This document shows, piece by piece, positions 36,529 to 44,877 of a stretch of DNA of 64,000 nucleotides. The notes under the pieces were generated by a model. That model was not told where the DNA came from and made no database searches. It saw only the letters and a list, made by a program, of their open reading frames with translations. The first letter of the stretch is position 1, and every line of letters begins with the position of its first letter. The stretch is from Alkanindiges illinoisensis (lineage in GTDB: Bacteria > Pseudomonadota > Gammaproteobacteria > Pseudomonadales > Moraxellaceae). Position numbers and translations under genes: made by a program. Location of the stretch: positions 1 to 64,000 of the forward strand of contig NZ_SNTY01000003.1 of the NCBI RefSeq assembly GCF_004377485.1, in the 5' to 3' direction.

Positions 36529-37764
36529 ATGTTTAAGCCGATCTCGCTGTTTGTTGGGTTGCGATACACTCGAGCACGGCGGAGCAATCACTTCATTTCT
36601 TTTATTGCTTTAGTGTCCATCATTGGCCTAACGCTTGGGGTTGCAGTTTTGATCACTGTTTTGTCCGTGATGAATGGATTTGACCGTGAACTAAAAAACC
36701 GCATTTTGGGTATGATACCTCAAGCGACTGTGTCGTCTACAGAAATTTTACCCGAATGGCGACCTTTAGTCGAATTAGCGGATAAACAACAACATGTGGC
36801 GGGTTCAGCACCATTTACCCAGTTGCAGGGCATGTTAACCGCGCAGGGGCAGGTTTCCGGTATTCTGGTGAGCGGGATTGATCCAAAGTTTGAGAAAAAG
36901 GTCTCCATTGTCCAGAATTACATGACTGCCGGATCACTGGATAATTTAAAAGATGGTGAGTTTGGCATTGTCTTGGGTAAAGGAATGGCCGATGGATTGG
37001 GCCTGCGTCTCAATGATAAGGTAACACTGGTATTGCCCGAAGCTTCGCCGTCACCGGCAGGGGTGGTGCCACGCTTTAAACGCTTTACTGTGGTCGGGAT
37101 TTTTAGCATTGGCGCGGATGTCGATTCCATGATTGGTTATATTGCGCTCAATGACGCGGCCAAGCTGCTGCGCCTGCCGAATGGTGCCCAGGGTATCCGC
37201 ATGAAACTGGATGATATTTTTGCAGCCCCAGACGTGGCCAGCAAATTGTTAAACCAGTTGCCGCCCAATTACTATGCGTCCAACTGGACAGAAACCCATG
37301 GCAACCTGTTTAGCGCCATTCAAATGGAAAAAGCCATGGTCAGCCTGTTGCTGTTTTTGATTGTTCTGGTGGCTGCATTTAATATTGTGTCCTCATTGGT
37401 GATGGTCGTGACTGACAAGAAATCCGATATTGCCATTTTACGCACACTGGGTGCATCCCCAGCCACCATTACCCGGATTTTTATGGTGCAAGGCGTAATT
37501 ATTGGAGCATTTGGTACACTGGCAGGTGCTGCGCTGGGTATTTTGCTGGCCTTAAGTATCAGTGATGTGCTGGGCTGGATTAACACTACCTTTGGTTTGC
37601 ACTTGTTTGATGCTTATTTTATTAATTATTTGCCATCGTATCTGCGCTGGCAGGATGTGCTGACGGTGGTGTCACTCTCACTGCTGCTCAGCTTTTTGGC
37701 CACCATTTATCCGGCACGCCGTGCCGCCCAGATTCAACCGGCAGAGGCGCTACGCTATGAATAA
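36529..37764 (+). CDS. lolC: lipoprotein-releasing ABC transporter permease (LolC/LolF type)
   Basis: Inner-membrane permease that extracts lipoproteins and hands them to LolA. The 411-residue protein has TM1 near residues 25-48, a large periplasmic domain, and three TMs in the last 150 residues, the FtsX-like layout. The N-terminal motif FVGLRYTRARRSNHFISFIA is typical. Only one permease gene is present before lolD, which fits the LolDF homodimer arrangement known from Acinetobacter relatives. It overlaps lolD by 8 bases. Confidence 0.92.
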   Translation: MFKPISLFVGLRYTRARRSNHFISFIALVSIIGLTLGVAVLITVLSVMNGFDRELKNRILGMIPQATVSSTEILPEWRPLVELADKQQHVAGSAPFTQLQGMLTAQGQVSGILVSGIDPKFEKKVSIVQNYMTAGSLDNLKDGEFGIVLGKGMADGLGLRLNDKVTLVLPEASPSPAGVVPRFKRFTVVGIFSIGADVDSMIGYIALNDAAKLLRLPNGAQGIRMKLDDIFAAPDVASKLLNQLPPNYYASNWTETHGNLFSAIQMEKAMVSLLLFLIVLVAAFNIVSSLVMVVTDKKSDIAILRTLGASPATITRIFMVQGVIIGAFGTLAGAALGILLALSISDVLGWINTTFGLHLFDAYFINYLPSYLRWQDVLTVVSLSLLLSFLATIYPARRAAQIQPAEALRYE

Positions 37765-38482
37765 TCCGCAACTGCAAAATCAATCATCTCAAAAGCAGGC
37801 AACCAATGTGGTGTTGTCGGCACAACGTCTGGGCAAGACTTTTGATGATGGCCGCAACCAGGTTGAGGTGTTGAAGGGTCTGGATTTTTCCATTCACGAA
37901 GGCGAGTTTGTGTCGATTATTGGCGCGAGTGGCTCAGGCAAAAGCACTTTGTTGCATATTCTGGGTGGACTGGATTTGCCAACCTCAGGCGAGATTATTC
38001 TCAAAGGTCACGCCATGAACCGCTTGAATGAAACCAAGCGCGGTAACCTGCGCAACCAGTATTTGGGCTTTGTTTATCAGTTTCATCATTTGTTGCCTGA
38101 ATTTGATGCTATTGAAAACGTTAGCATGCCGCTGTTACTGCGTGAAAACAGTACGGTAGAGCAGGCTCAGCAGCGTGCCACTGATTTATTGACTAAGGTT
38201 GGACTCAAGCATCGCCTAACCCATAAACCCGGTGAACTGTCTGGTGGCGAGCGCCAGCGGGTGGCACTGGCCCGGGCGCTGGTAACTAGTCCGGCAGTGG
38301 TGCTGGCTGATGAACCCACAGGTAATCTGGATCGTCGCACGGCACTGGACATTATGGATTTGCTAAAAGACTTGCGTAGCGAGCTGAACATGGCGATGCT
38401 GATTGTGACGCATGATGATCAGTTGGCGCATTCGGCAGACCGTATTTTGCACATGCAGGATGGCTTGTGGGTTAATCCTTAA
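37757..38482 (+). CDS. lolD: lipoprotein-releasing ABC transporter ATPase
   Basis: ATPase that drives lipoprotein release by the Lol permease. 241 residues from ATG 37757. Walker A is GASGSGKST, the signature LSGGERQRVALARAL is complete, the Walker B (VVLADEPTGNLD) is intact, and the switch histidine lies in IVTHD. The start overlaps the end of the permease gene by 8 bases, so the two are coupled. The longer frame from 37721 is rejected. A terminator follows. Confidence 0.95.
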   Translation: MNNPQLQNQSSQKQATNVVLSAQRLGKTFDDGRNQVEVLKGLDFSIHEGEFVSIIGASGSGKSTLLHILGGLDLPTSGEIILKGHAMNRLNETKRGNLRNQYLGFVYQFHHLLPEFDAIENVSMPLLLRENSTVEQAQQRATDLLTKVGLKHRLTHKPGELSGGERQRVALARALVTSPAVVLADEPTGNLDRRTALDIMDLLKDLRSELNMAMLIVTHDDQLAHSADRILHMQDGLWVNP

Positions 38483-38510
38483 AATCCCTTATAAAACTTA
38501 AAGCCTTGCT

Positions 38511-38540
38511 TGCGAATCCAAAGCGTGAGCAAGGCTTTTA
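38511..38540 (+). terminator. terminator of the lolCD operon
   Basis: AAGCCTTGC (38511-38519) pairs with GCAAGGCTT (38529-38537), followed by a short T run. Confidence 0.75.
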
Positions 38541-38581
38541 CATGCAATAAAAAATAAGAAATTTTAGAGTAATAACAAGTG

Positions 38582-41116
38582 ATGATGATATTGCTGGGCT
38601 TTATTGCCGGCGTAATAACGATTGGCTATCACAATATTTTTTCTGGCTTACTGCCGGTTTCTGGCTGGCTATCAAGCGGCTTTTTATTTCTGCTGATGAT
38701 AGTGGTGTTGACACGGGTTACTGTGCGGCATTACCTGATTTTGCATCCTGTGATTTATACCATGAGCAGTGTGGCCTTATTTGGTCTGGCTTTCATATTC
38801 GGTACAGGTTATGCGCACTGGCAACTTAATCATGCCTTGCAGCAACGCCTAAGCGAGCCAGTTGAGCAAACTGCCCTTGTGCGTGTGGTTGGGATTAGCG
38901 ATGGCGTAGGAGAAGATTGGCGCCAAGTGGTTGAAACTGTTGCAGTAGAGAATCGGTCACAGTCAGGGCAACCGTCACAGGCAAGATGGTTGCTGTACGG
39001 CGCATTTGACTGGAATAAGCACCAATCGGTTACGCCACCAGACATGCAGCCGGGGCAATTATGGCAAGTTCGGGTCAAATTGAAACCAGCACACAGTAAT
39101 GCATCACCGGGTGCATTTGATGTGGAAAGGTGGCTGTTGCAGCAGCATATTACTGCCACGGGAACCGTTCAGACAGCGCAGCAATTAACCCCACAGCAGC
39201 TTCAGCAATTACAATTAAAGCCTGAGTCATTGTTACAGCAGCTACAAAATACGCTACAGCGCGAGCGATTGCGCATTCGCCAGCATTTTATGCAGTGGGA
39301 TGCTAACCCAAGCCACACTGCTAAAAATGCTGTTGCTGAAAGCCCTGTAGATAAAAATCATACTGTTAAGAACAATACGGCCAAAGGCGTACTGTTGGGC
39401 CTGCTGACTGGTGATCGTGGCCTGATTGATGCAGACACCACCTTGCTTTACCAACAAATGGGCATTAGTCACCTGCTGGCAATTTCCGGCCCGCATGTAA
39501 TTCTGGCCGCGCTGATGATCACGTGGTTGCTGCAAAAACTGCTTGACCGTTTCCCGGCAGTGTATTTAAAAGCAGAACGCCGCCGCTGGTTATTACCGGT
39601 TTTTATGCTGGTTGTGGTGCTATATGCAGGCCTTGCCGGATTTGATATTCCAGCGCAGCGCACGGTACTCATGGTTGGTCTGGCTGCGGGGTTATTATGG
39701 TTTCGTCAGCGCTGGAGCCGCACGTGCATTTTACTGATGTCAGCAAGTATTTTACTGTTGCTTGATCCATTGGCAATCTTGTCCGCAGCATTCTGGTTGT
39801 CGTTTGGTGCGGTGGCGATTTTACTCAGTATGAATGTGCCACAACCGGGTCAACATGAAACCAGCGTTTCGCAGGGCACATTAAAACAGTGGCAAATAAA
39901 AGTAATGCAGTTTGTGCAGTTGCAATGGCGACTGTTTGTATTGCTGTCCCCGCTGGTGTTACTGAGCTTTGCGAAAATTTCATGGCTGGCGCCGCTGGTC
40001 AATCTGGTGGCTATTCCCTTATTAAGCGCAGTGGTATTGCCGGTTAATTTACTGGCCTATGCGGTTTTCTGGCTGTCGCCTGCGCTTGCTGATGTGATCT
40101 GGTCAGTAGCGCTAAGGCTGCTTGATGTATTTCATGCTGGGTTAGCGTGCTTAGCGTATTATTTTCCTAATGCGTTGCAACCTTTTTATTTAAATTCGCT
40201 ACAGCTTATGGCCCTGTTTGCCATGTTAGGGCTTTTAGTGTTGCCCAGGGGAATCATTCCGCGCTGGTGGTTTGCCTTTTTAATCATTCCGGTTTGTTAT
40301 CCGGCGTGGCCTGTCGCTCCCCTCACAGTTCAGGTGCTGGATGTGGGGCAGGGCTTGAGCGTGATCGTAAAAACCCGACACCATGCCATGCTGGTGGACA
40401 CAGGCGCAAAGATTGGCAATAGCAATATGGGGAATAAAGTGGTGATTCCTGCCTTGCAGGCACAGGGCATTCACCGGCTGGATAAACTCATGCTCACTCA
40501 TCTGGACAGTGATCATAGTGGTGGTGCGCCAGCCATATTGCAGCAACTGGCTGTTAGCCAGCTCACCAGCAGTGAAACATTTGCGCCGTATCCCACTTAT
40601 CTGTGTGAAGCCGGACAAAGCTGGCAATGGGATGGCGTGCAGTTTCGTGTGCTGTCACCCTTACCGGCCCATTTTCGGGCTACCGGGAAAATTGCAAATT
40701 CAAAAAATGAAAAGTCCTGTGTGCTCATGGTTGAGGTGCCAGCACAGGCTGATATTCCGGCACAGCGTGTGCTGATTATGGGAGATGCCGGGCTTTACAC
40801 CGAGTTTTTATTGCAGCAGCAGACCATTCCATTACAGGCCGATTTATTAATTTTGGGGCATCATGGCAGCCAGCACAGCAGTTCCAGCCCATTCCTGGCC
40901 AGTGTACATCCGCAGCGTGCAGTGGTTTCTGCAGGCTATCTCAACCGGTATGGTCATCCAAAGCCAATTGTACTGGCACGCCTGAATGAGCAAGGTATAG
41001 CCGTTGATTCTACGATTGATAGTGGCACACTCACGTATGTGCTGGGTCAGCAGAAATACCTCAAGCCCCAGCGCTACCGTGATAAAAATCTATGGTTGCA
41101 ACGGATTTATGATTAA
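38582..41116 (+). CDS. comEC: DNA internalisation channel ComEC/Rec2
   Basis: Inner-membrane channel that takes up single-stranded DNA in natural transformation. About 844 residues: an N-terminal domain (DUF4131-like, residues 1-230), a competence domain with many TMs (LLAISGPHVILAAL near 300), and a C-terminal metallo-beta-lactamase-like domain with LMLTHLDSDHSGG and HHGSQHSSS. Start choice is open among GTG 38579, ATG 38582 and ATG 38585. It follows lolD after a terminator. Together with the pil genes it suggests natural competence, though no other com gene is in the window. Confidence 0.93.
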   Translation: MMILLGFIAGVITIGYHNIFSGLLPVSGWLSSGFLFLLMIVVLTRVTVRHYLILHPVIYTMSSVALFGLAFIFGTGYAHWQLNHALQQRLSEPVEQTALVRVVGISDGVGEDWRQVVETVAVENRSQSGQPSQARWLLYGAFDWNKHQSVTPPDMQPGQLWQVRVKLKPAHSNASPGAFDVERWLLQQHITATGTVQTAQQLTPQQLQQLQLKPESLLQQLQNTLQRERLRIRQHFMQWDANPSHTAKNAVAESPVDKNHTVKNNTAKGVLLGLLTGDRGLIDADTTLLYQQMGISHLLAISGPHVILAALMITWLLQKLLDRFPAVYLKAERRRWLLPVFMLVVVLYAGLAGFDIPAQRTVLMVGLAAGLLWFRQRWSRTCILLMSASILLLLDPLAILSAAFWLSFGAVAILLSMNVPQPGQHETSVSQGTLKQWQIKVMQFVQLQWRLFVLLSPLVLLSFAKISWLAPLVNLVAIPLLSAVVLPVNLLAYAVFWLSPALADVIWSVALRLLDVFHAGLACLAYYFPNALQPFYLNSLQLMALFAMLGLLVLPRGIIPRWWFAFLIIPVCYPAWPVAPLTVQVLDVGQGLSVIVKTRHHAMLVDTGAKIGNSNMGNKVVIPALQAQGIHRLDKLMLTHLDSDHSGGAPAILQQLAVSQLTSSETFAPYPTYLCEAGQSWQWDGVQFRVLSPLPAHFRATGKIANSKNEKSCVLMVEVPAQADIPAQRVLIMGDAGLYTEFLLQQQTIPLQADLLILGHHGSQHSSSSPFLASVHPQRAVVSAGYLNRYGHPKPIVLARLNEQGIAVDSTIDSGTLTYVLGQQKYLKPQRYRDKNLWLQRIYD

Positions 41117-41134
41117 TGAATCTTTTATTAAAAA

Positions 41135-42100
41135 CTAATCTTTGTTGATAAATGCCTGCCGTGCGCTGGCAATGGCAGGTGCAACCTGATTTTCTGGCAC
41201 ATAGTAAATATTTTCAAGCTGTGGATTGGCCTTAAAGCGCTTATAGCTCCAGTGATAATGTTCCGGATGGCGCCGAATTAATTGTTCAATGCTATGGTTA
41301 AGGGCATTTACTGATTGCTGTAAATCCGGGCTGGAAATATCACGATCTACCGGCTCAATCACGATGGAAAAACCACCCTGTTCCGGTAGGCGAATACAGG
41401 ACAGTTGCAACACATGGCAGCGGGTTTTTTGTGCCAGCCGCGAAACCAGTGTGCTGGTCAATACCGGACAACCAAAAAATGGTGAATAAATACCGCCAGT
41501 GGTTTCAGGCGTGTGATCAGGCAAAATGGCAGTGACGCCCCCTTGCTTGAGTGCCCGGAATATCTGCCGTACCCCGCTTTCATCAGTAGGCACCAGCGTA
41601 GCACGTAGCCGACTGCGGGCGGTCAGGACGAACTGGTCCAACGCCTGATTCTGGCTGGGTTTATACATGATCACAATGTCAGTGAACTGATTTAGCCAGG
41701 CATTCATGATTTCCCAACTGCCCAGATGCGGCACCACCAGAATCAGCCCCTGTTTGCTGGCAATGGCATCCAGTAGCAATTGTTGACCTTGTACCTGATG
41801 AATATGACCAATACTAAATTGCGGTGGACTGCCCCAGATTTTGACAAACTCCAGCATGGACTGGAATTGGGCCTGAACCGATTTTTTTGCCAGTTGATGA
41901 CGCTGTTCCGGCTCTAATTCAGGAAATACAATTTGCAGGTTACGGCTAACGGTTTTAAGTGCTTTTGCTGATGGCATAGTGATCATCAGCGTTGCCACCA
42001 GACGGGCCAGCCATTGCAGCAGCCTTAGCGGTAGCTTGCTAAATATTGCCAGCGTACGACTCAAGCCAGAAACAGCCGGGGGATGATCCTGAATCATCAT
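41135..42100 (-). CDS. LpxL/HtrB-family lipid A (lysophospholipid) acyltransferase
   Basis: A 321-residue membrane-associated acyltransferase. The catalytic HxxxxE motif is HLGSWE (His125, Glu130), followed by YKPSQNQALD and the LPDHTPETTGGIYSPFFG region typical of lipid A lauroyl/myristoyl transferases. An N-terminal hydrophobic anchor lies near residues 20-42. It should add a secondary acyl chain to lipid A or lipooligosaccharide precursor at the inner membrane. It converges on comEC with 18 bases between stops. Confidence 0.88.
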   Translation of the reverse strand: MMIQDHPPAVSGLSRTLAIFSKLPLRLLQWLARLVATLMITMPSAKALKTVSRNLQIVFPELEPEQRHQLAKKSVQAQFQSMLEFVKIWGSPPQFSIGHIHQVQGQQLLLDAIASKQGLILVVPHLGSWEIMNAWLNQFTDIVIMYKPSQNQALDQFVLTARSRLRATLVPTDESGVRQIFRALKQGGVTAILPDHTPETTGGIYSPFFGCPVLTSTLVSRLAQKTRCHVLQLSCIRLPEQGGFSIVIEPVDRDISSPDLQQSVNALNHSIEQLIRRHPEHYHWSYKRFKANPQLENIYYVPENQVAPAIASARQAFINKD

Positions 42101-42168
42101 ATATTGAGATTAGCCATATTTTAAGGTAAGGGTAAGCTGCTATTGTAGACACTCTTGGCCAAAACCTT

Positions 42169-42194
42169 CAGCAAAAGTTTTAACGCTTTTGCTG
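42169..42194. repeat. 9-bp inverted repeat in the acyltransferase-sppA divergent region
   Basis: CAGCAAAAG (42169-42177) and CTTTTGCTG (42186-42194) with an 8-base spacer. There is no T tract, so it is more likely an operator or RNA structure than a terminator. Confidence 0.6.
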
Positions 42195-42385
42195 TTGAAA
42201 CAAAGCAATTTGCTCCCTAGGATTAATGCGCTATGATTTGGCACAGAGATACTGGCAAAACTGGCTGGCCCTAAACCTTTGGCGAAGCTGGTTTCCAAAA
42301 AAGATCTGTCCGTTTTTTAAAAGCAAAATAGCACCGGTCAACAGTTCGCAATTTTTGCATAAAACCATTTTATAAGGTTATTTTC

Positions 42386-43435
42386 ATGTCCGATTGGCCA
42401 CCAAAACCAGATTCTTCCCATACCCCACGTCCACAAGACCCACGTTCACCAGATCATCATTCCGCAGTAACCCAGGGCGACGCCTTGCAGGTTCTGGAAA
42501 AAGCAGTTCTGGCATCCGTTCAGGAACAGCGTCGCGCCCGCCGCTGGAGCATTTTTTTCAAGCTGCTGGCGTTTGGCTATGTGTTGCTGCTGTTTATCAT
42601 CATGGGACGCGGTTGCAGCACGCATGAAGGTGGGGCAGTCTCTGTTGGCAGTACTTCACCGCATCTGGCTGTGGTTGATATTGATGGCACGATTGGTTCT
42701 GGTTCCAACGATGTGAACAGTGAAGATGTTTCCGAAGCACTGGAAAAGGCATTTGAGGCAAGTGGTAGCAAGGCTATTGCATTAAAAATCAACTCCCCCG
42801 GTGGTTCACCTGTTCAATCCGATGAAATCTGGCAGGAAATCAAACGACTGCGTGCTGAACATAAAGACAAGAAAGTGTATGCGGTGATTGGCGACATGGG
42901 TGCTTCCGGGGCCTATTATATTGCGTCTGCTGCTGATGAGATTTATGTGAATCCATCTAGTCTGGTGGGTTCTATTGGCGTGATTATGCCCAACTATGGC
43001 GTGTCGGAACTGGCGCGCAAGATTGGTGTAGAAGACCGCACCATGACAGCCGGGGCGCATAAGGCCATTTTAAGCCCAACCCAGCCAGTAAATCCTGAGG
43101 AGCGGGCACATATCCAGAACCTGCTCAATAATGTGCATGGACATTTTATTGCAGCGGTAAAAGCGGGCCGTGGCAAGCGCTTAAAAGAAAATCCAGATAT
43201 GTTTAGTGGCTTGTTCTGGACGGGTGAGCAGGCGATTGCTTTGGGTCTGGCTGATCATAACGGCAATGTCAGTTCGCTGGCCCGTGAATTAAAACTGGAT
43301 AAAACCGTTGAATACACGCTGCCTGCCAATCCACTGGAAAGCCTGCTAGGACGCATGGGTACTTCAATTGGACAGGGAATTGGGATGTCTGTTCAGCAAC
43401 GGCTAGAGAGCCAGCAAACTGCGGAGCTTCGATGA
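42386..43435 (+). CDS. sppA: signal peptide peptidase SppA (S49 family)
   Basis: Membrane-bound serine protease that degrades cleaved signal peptides. The 349-residue protein is the short, single-domain type. A TM lies near residues 56-74. Catalytic Ser174 is in GDMGASGAYYIAS and the dyad Lys226 in AGAHKAILSPTQP; SSLVGSIGVI follows the Ser motif. A Pro/His/Gln-rich N-terminal tail of about 35 residues precedes the helix. The stop overlaps the next gene by four bases. Confidence 0.92.
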   Translation: MSDWPPKPDSSHTPRPQDPRSPDHHSAVTQGDALQVLEKAVLASVQEQRRARRWSIFFKLLAFGYVLLLFIIMGRGCSTHEGGAVSVGSTSPHLAVVDIDGTIGSGSNDVNSEDVSEALEKAFEASGSKAIALKINSPGGSPVQSDEIWQEIKRLRAEHKDKKVYAVIGDMGASGAYYIASAADEIYVNPSSLVGSIGVIMPNYGVSELARKIGVEDRTMTAGAHKAILSPTQPVNPEERAHIQNLLNNVHGHFIAAVKAGRGKRLKENPDMFSGLFWTGEQAIALGLADHNGNVSSLARELKLDKTVEYTLPANPLESLLGRMGTSIGQGIGMSVQQRLESQQTAELR

Positions 43436-44238
43436 AACCCCTGATTCACTTTGCCCATGCCAATGGGATTCCTTCAAAGGTGTATAGCAAGTTTTTTGAC
43501 GCTCTGGCTGATGAATACGATGTGGTGTATTTGCCGGAAATTGGGACTGATCCCAAGTATCCGATTTCCAATCACTGGACGCATCTGGTCACACAGGTGA
43601 TTGACAGTATTGAACGGCAGGCGCAAGGCAGGCCTGTGATTGCCATGGGGCATTCACTGGGTGGGCTACTGAGTTTTATGGCAGCCTATCGTCGTCCTGA
43701 GCTGTTTCAGCAACTGATTATGCTGGACCCGCCACTGATTAATGGTTTTCCATCCTTTGGTATTCATCTGGCCAAGCTGTTTAACCAGAAGTATGTGGAC
43801 AAACTCACGCCTGCCGGGATTTCCATTAATCGCCGTGATCACTGGGACAGCCGGGAAGAAGCTGCGGCTAAACTCAGGTCACGCGGATTTTTTGCCAACT
43901 TTGATCCACAGTGTTTTGATGATTATATCCGCTACGGCCTGACCGATGATCCGATCCGGGGCGGTGTCACCCTAAGCATTCCCAAAATGGCAGAAGTGGA
44001 AATTTTTCGTACCAATCCATCGCTATTCTGGTTTAAGCCGCGCCGCGCGCCCAAAATACCCGTCAAGCTGGTAGTGGGTCAAAGCAGCCAGTTTTTACAG
44101 CGGGGTTTTCCACAGCGGGTGAAACGGCTGCTGGGTATTGAATATATCATTACCGAAGGCGGCCACATGTTTCCGCTGGAACATCCCGAGCAGGTGGCCC
44201 GTTTAGTCAAGCAATTGATTGTCGAGCAGCAAAAGTAG
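43432..44238 (+). CDS. alpha/beta hydrolase
   Basis: A 268-residue alpha/beta hydrolase with nucleophile Ser75 in GHSLGG, an N-terminal oxyanion region FAHANGIPS, and a catalytic histidine late in the protein (TEGGHMFPLEHP). The substrate is unknown. It overlaps sppA in an ATGA junction, so the pair is translationally coupled and perhaps functionally linked in envelope maintenance. Confidence 0.85.
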   Translation: MKPLIHFAHANGIPSKVYSKFFDALADEYDVVYLPEIGTDPKYPISNHWTHLVTQVIDSIERQAQGRPVIAMGHSLGGLLSFMAAYRRPELFQQLIMLDPPLINGFPSFGIHLAKLFNQKYVDKLTPAGISINRRDHWDSREEAAAKLRSRGFFANFDPQCFDDYIRYGLTDDPIRGGVTLSIPKMAEVEIFRTNPSLFWFKPRRAPKIPVKLVVGQSSQFLQRGFPQRVKRLLGIEYIITEGGHMFPLEHPEQVARLVKQLIVEQQK

Positions 44239-44372
44239 CTTAAGTTAGTAGTTGATTTAGTGCTGGGTGAAGGTGATTTATCCAGCCTATCTTTATCATT
44301 AAAATAAGTTTTGTCTACTTTTAGATCAAATAAAAACTAGCCTTTTCTGATCAAAGAGTTCTAGGTGTTTAT

Positions 44373-44816
44373 ATGAATATAGATTATGAAAGTATTTCAC
44401 AATCGGCTTTTGATAAGTTGCATTTATGGCTAAATGCTGTTGCGAGTGAAGAGAACTATCATCGTTGGGTAAAAGATGGGAGAATTCGAATCGTTGATAT
44501 TTGGGATGTTTTTACTAAAGTTCCATTTATGTATGTTTTTGACTGGAAGGACAATATCGAAGATTGTATTGATGAAATTCAGGAAGAAATACCGGTTTTT
44601 GCGGTACCACAAAATCCAAACCTAGAATATTTGGATTTTAATGATTTAGAGAAAATTCTCTCAAATTATAATCAAACGCAAAATGAGCGAAGAGTATTAC
44701 TTTTTGGTGAATCTTGGCATGATAGTGATGGGGTCATGCTGATTATCGTAAATACTGAAATAGCAGAAAAAATAGTAAATAATGATGAATTAGCACCACT
44801 ATTTACTATAATTTAA
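44373..44816 (+). CDS. AT-rich orphan protein of unknown function
   Basis: A 147-residue acidic cytosolic protein, rich in Asn, Asp, Glu and Ile, with aromatic patches (HLWLNAVASEENYHRW, FMYVFDWKDNIED). I do not recognise the family. Base composition is much more AT-rich than its neighbours, which suggests acquisition. Size and acidity resemble orphan immunity proteins, but no partner toxin is visible. Start ATG 44373 has only a weak ribosome binding site (AGGTG at distance 8). Confidence 0.6.
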   Translation: MNIDYESISQSAFDKLHLWLNAVASEENYHRWVKDGRIRIVDIWDVFTKVPFMYVFDWKDNIEDCIDEIQEEIPVFAVPQNPNLEYLDFNDLEKILSNYNQTQNERRVLLFGESWHDSDGVMLIIVNTEIAEKIVNNDELAPLFTII

Positions 44817-44877
44817 ATATATCTAGCGGTTTTCCAAATATACTTACAAGGTAAAGAAAACTTATTTAGTATTAAGA

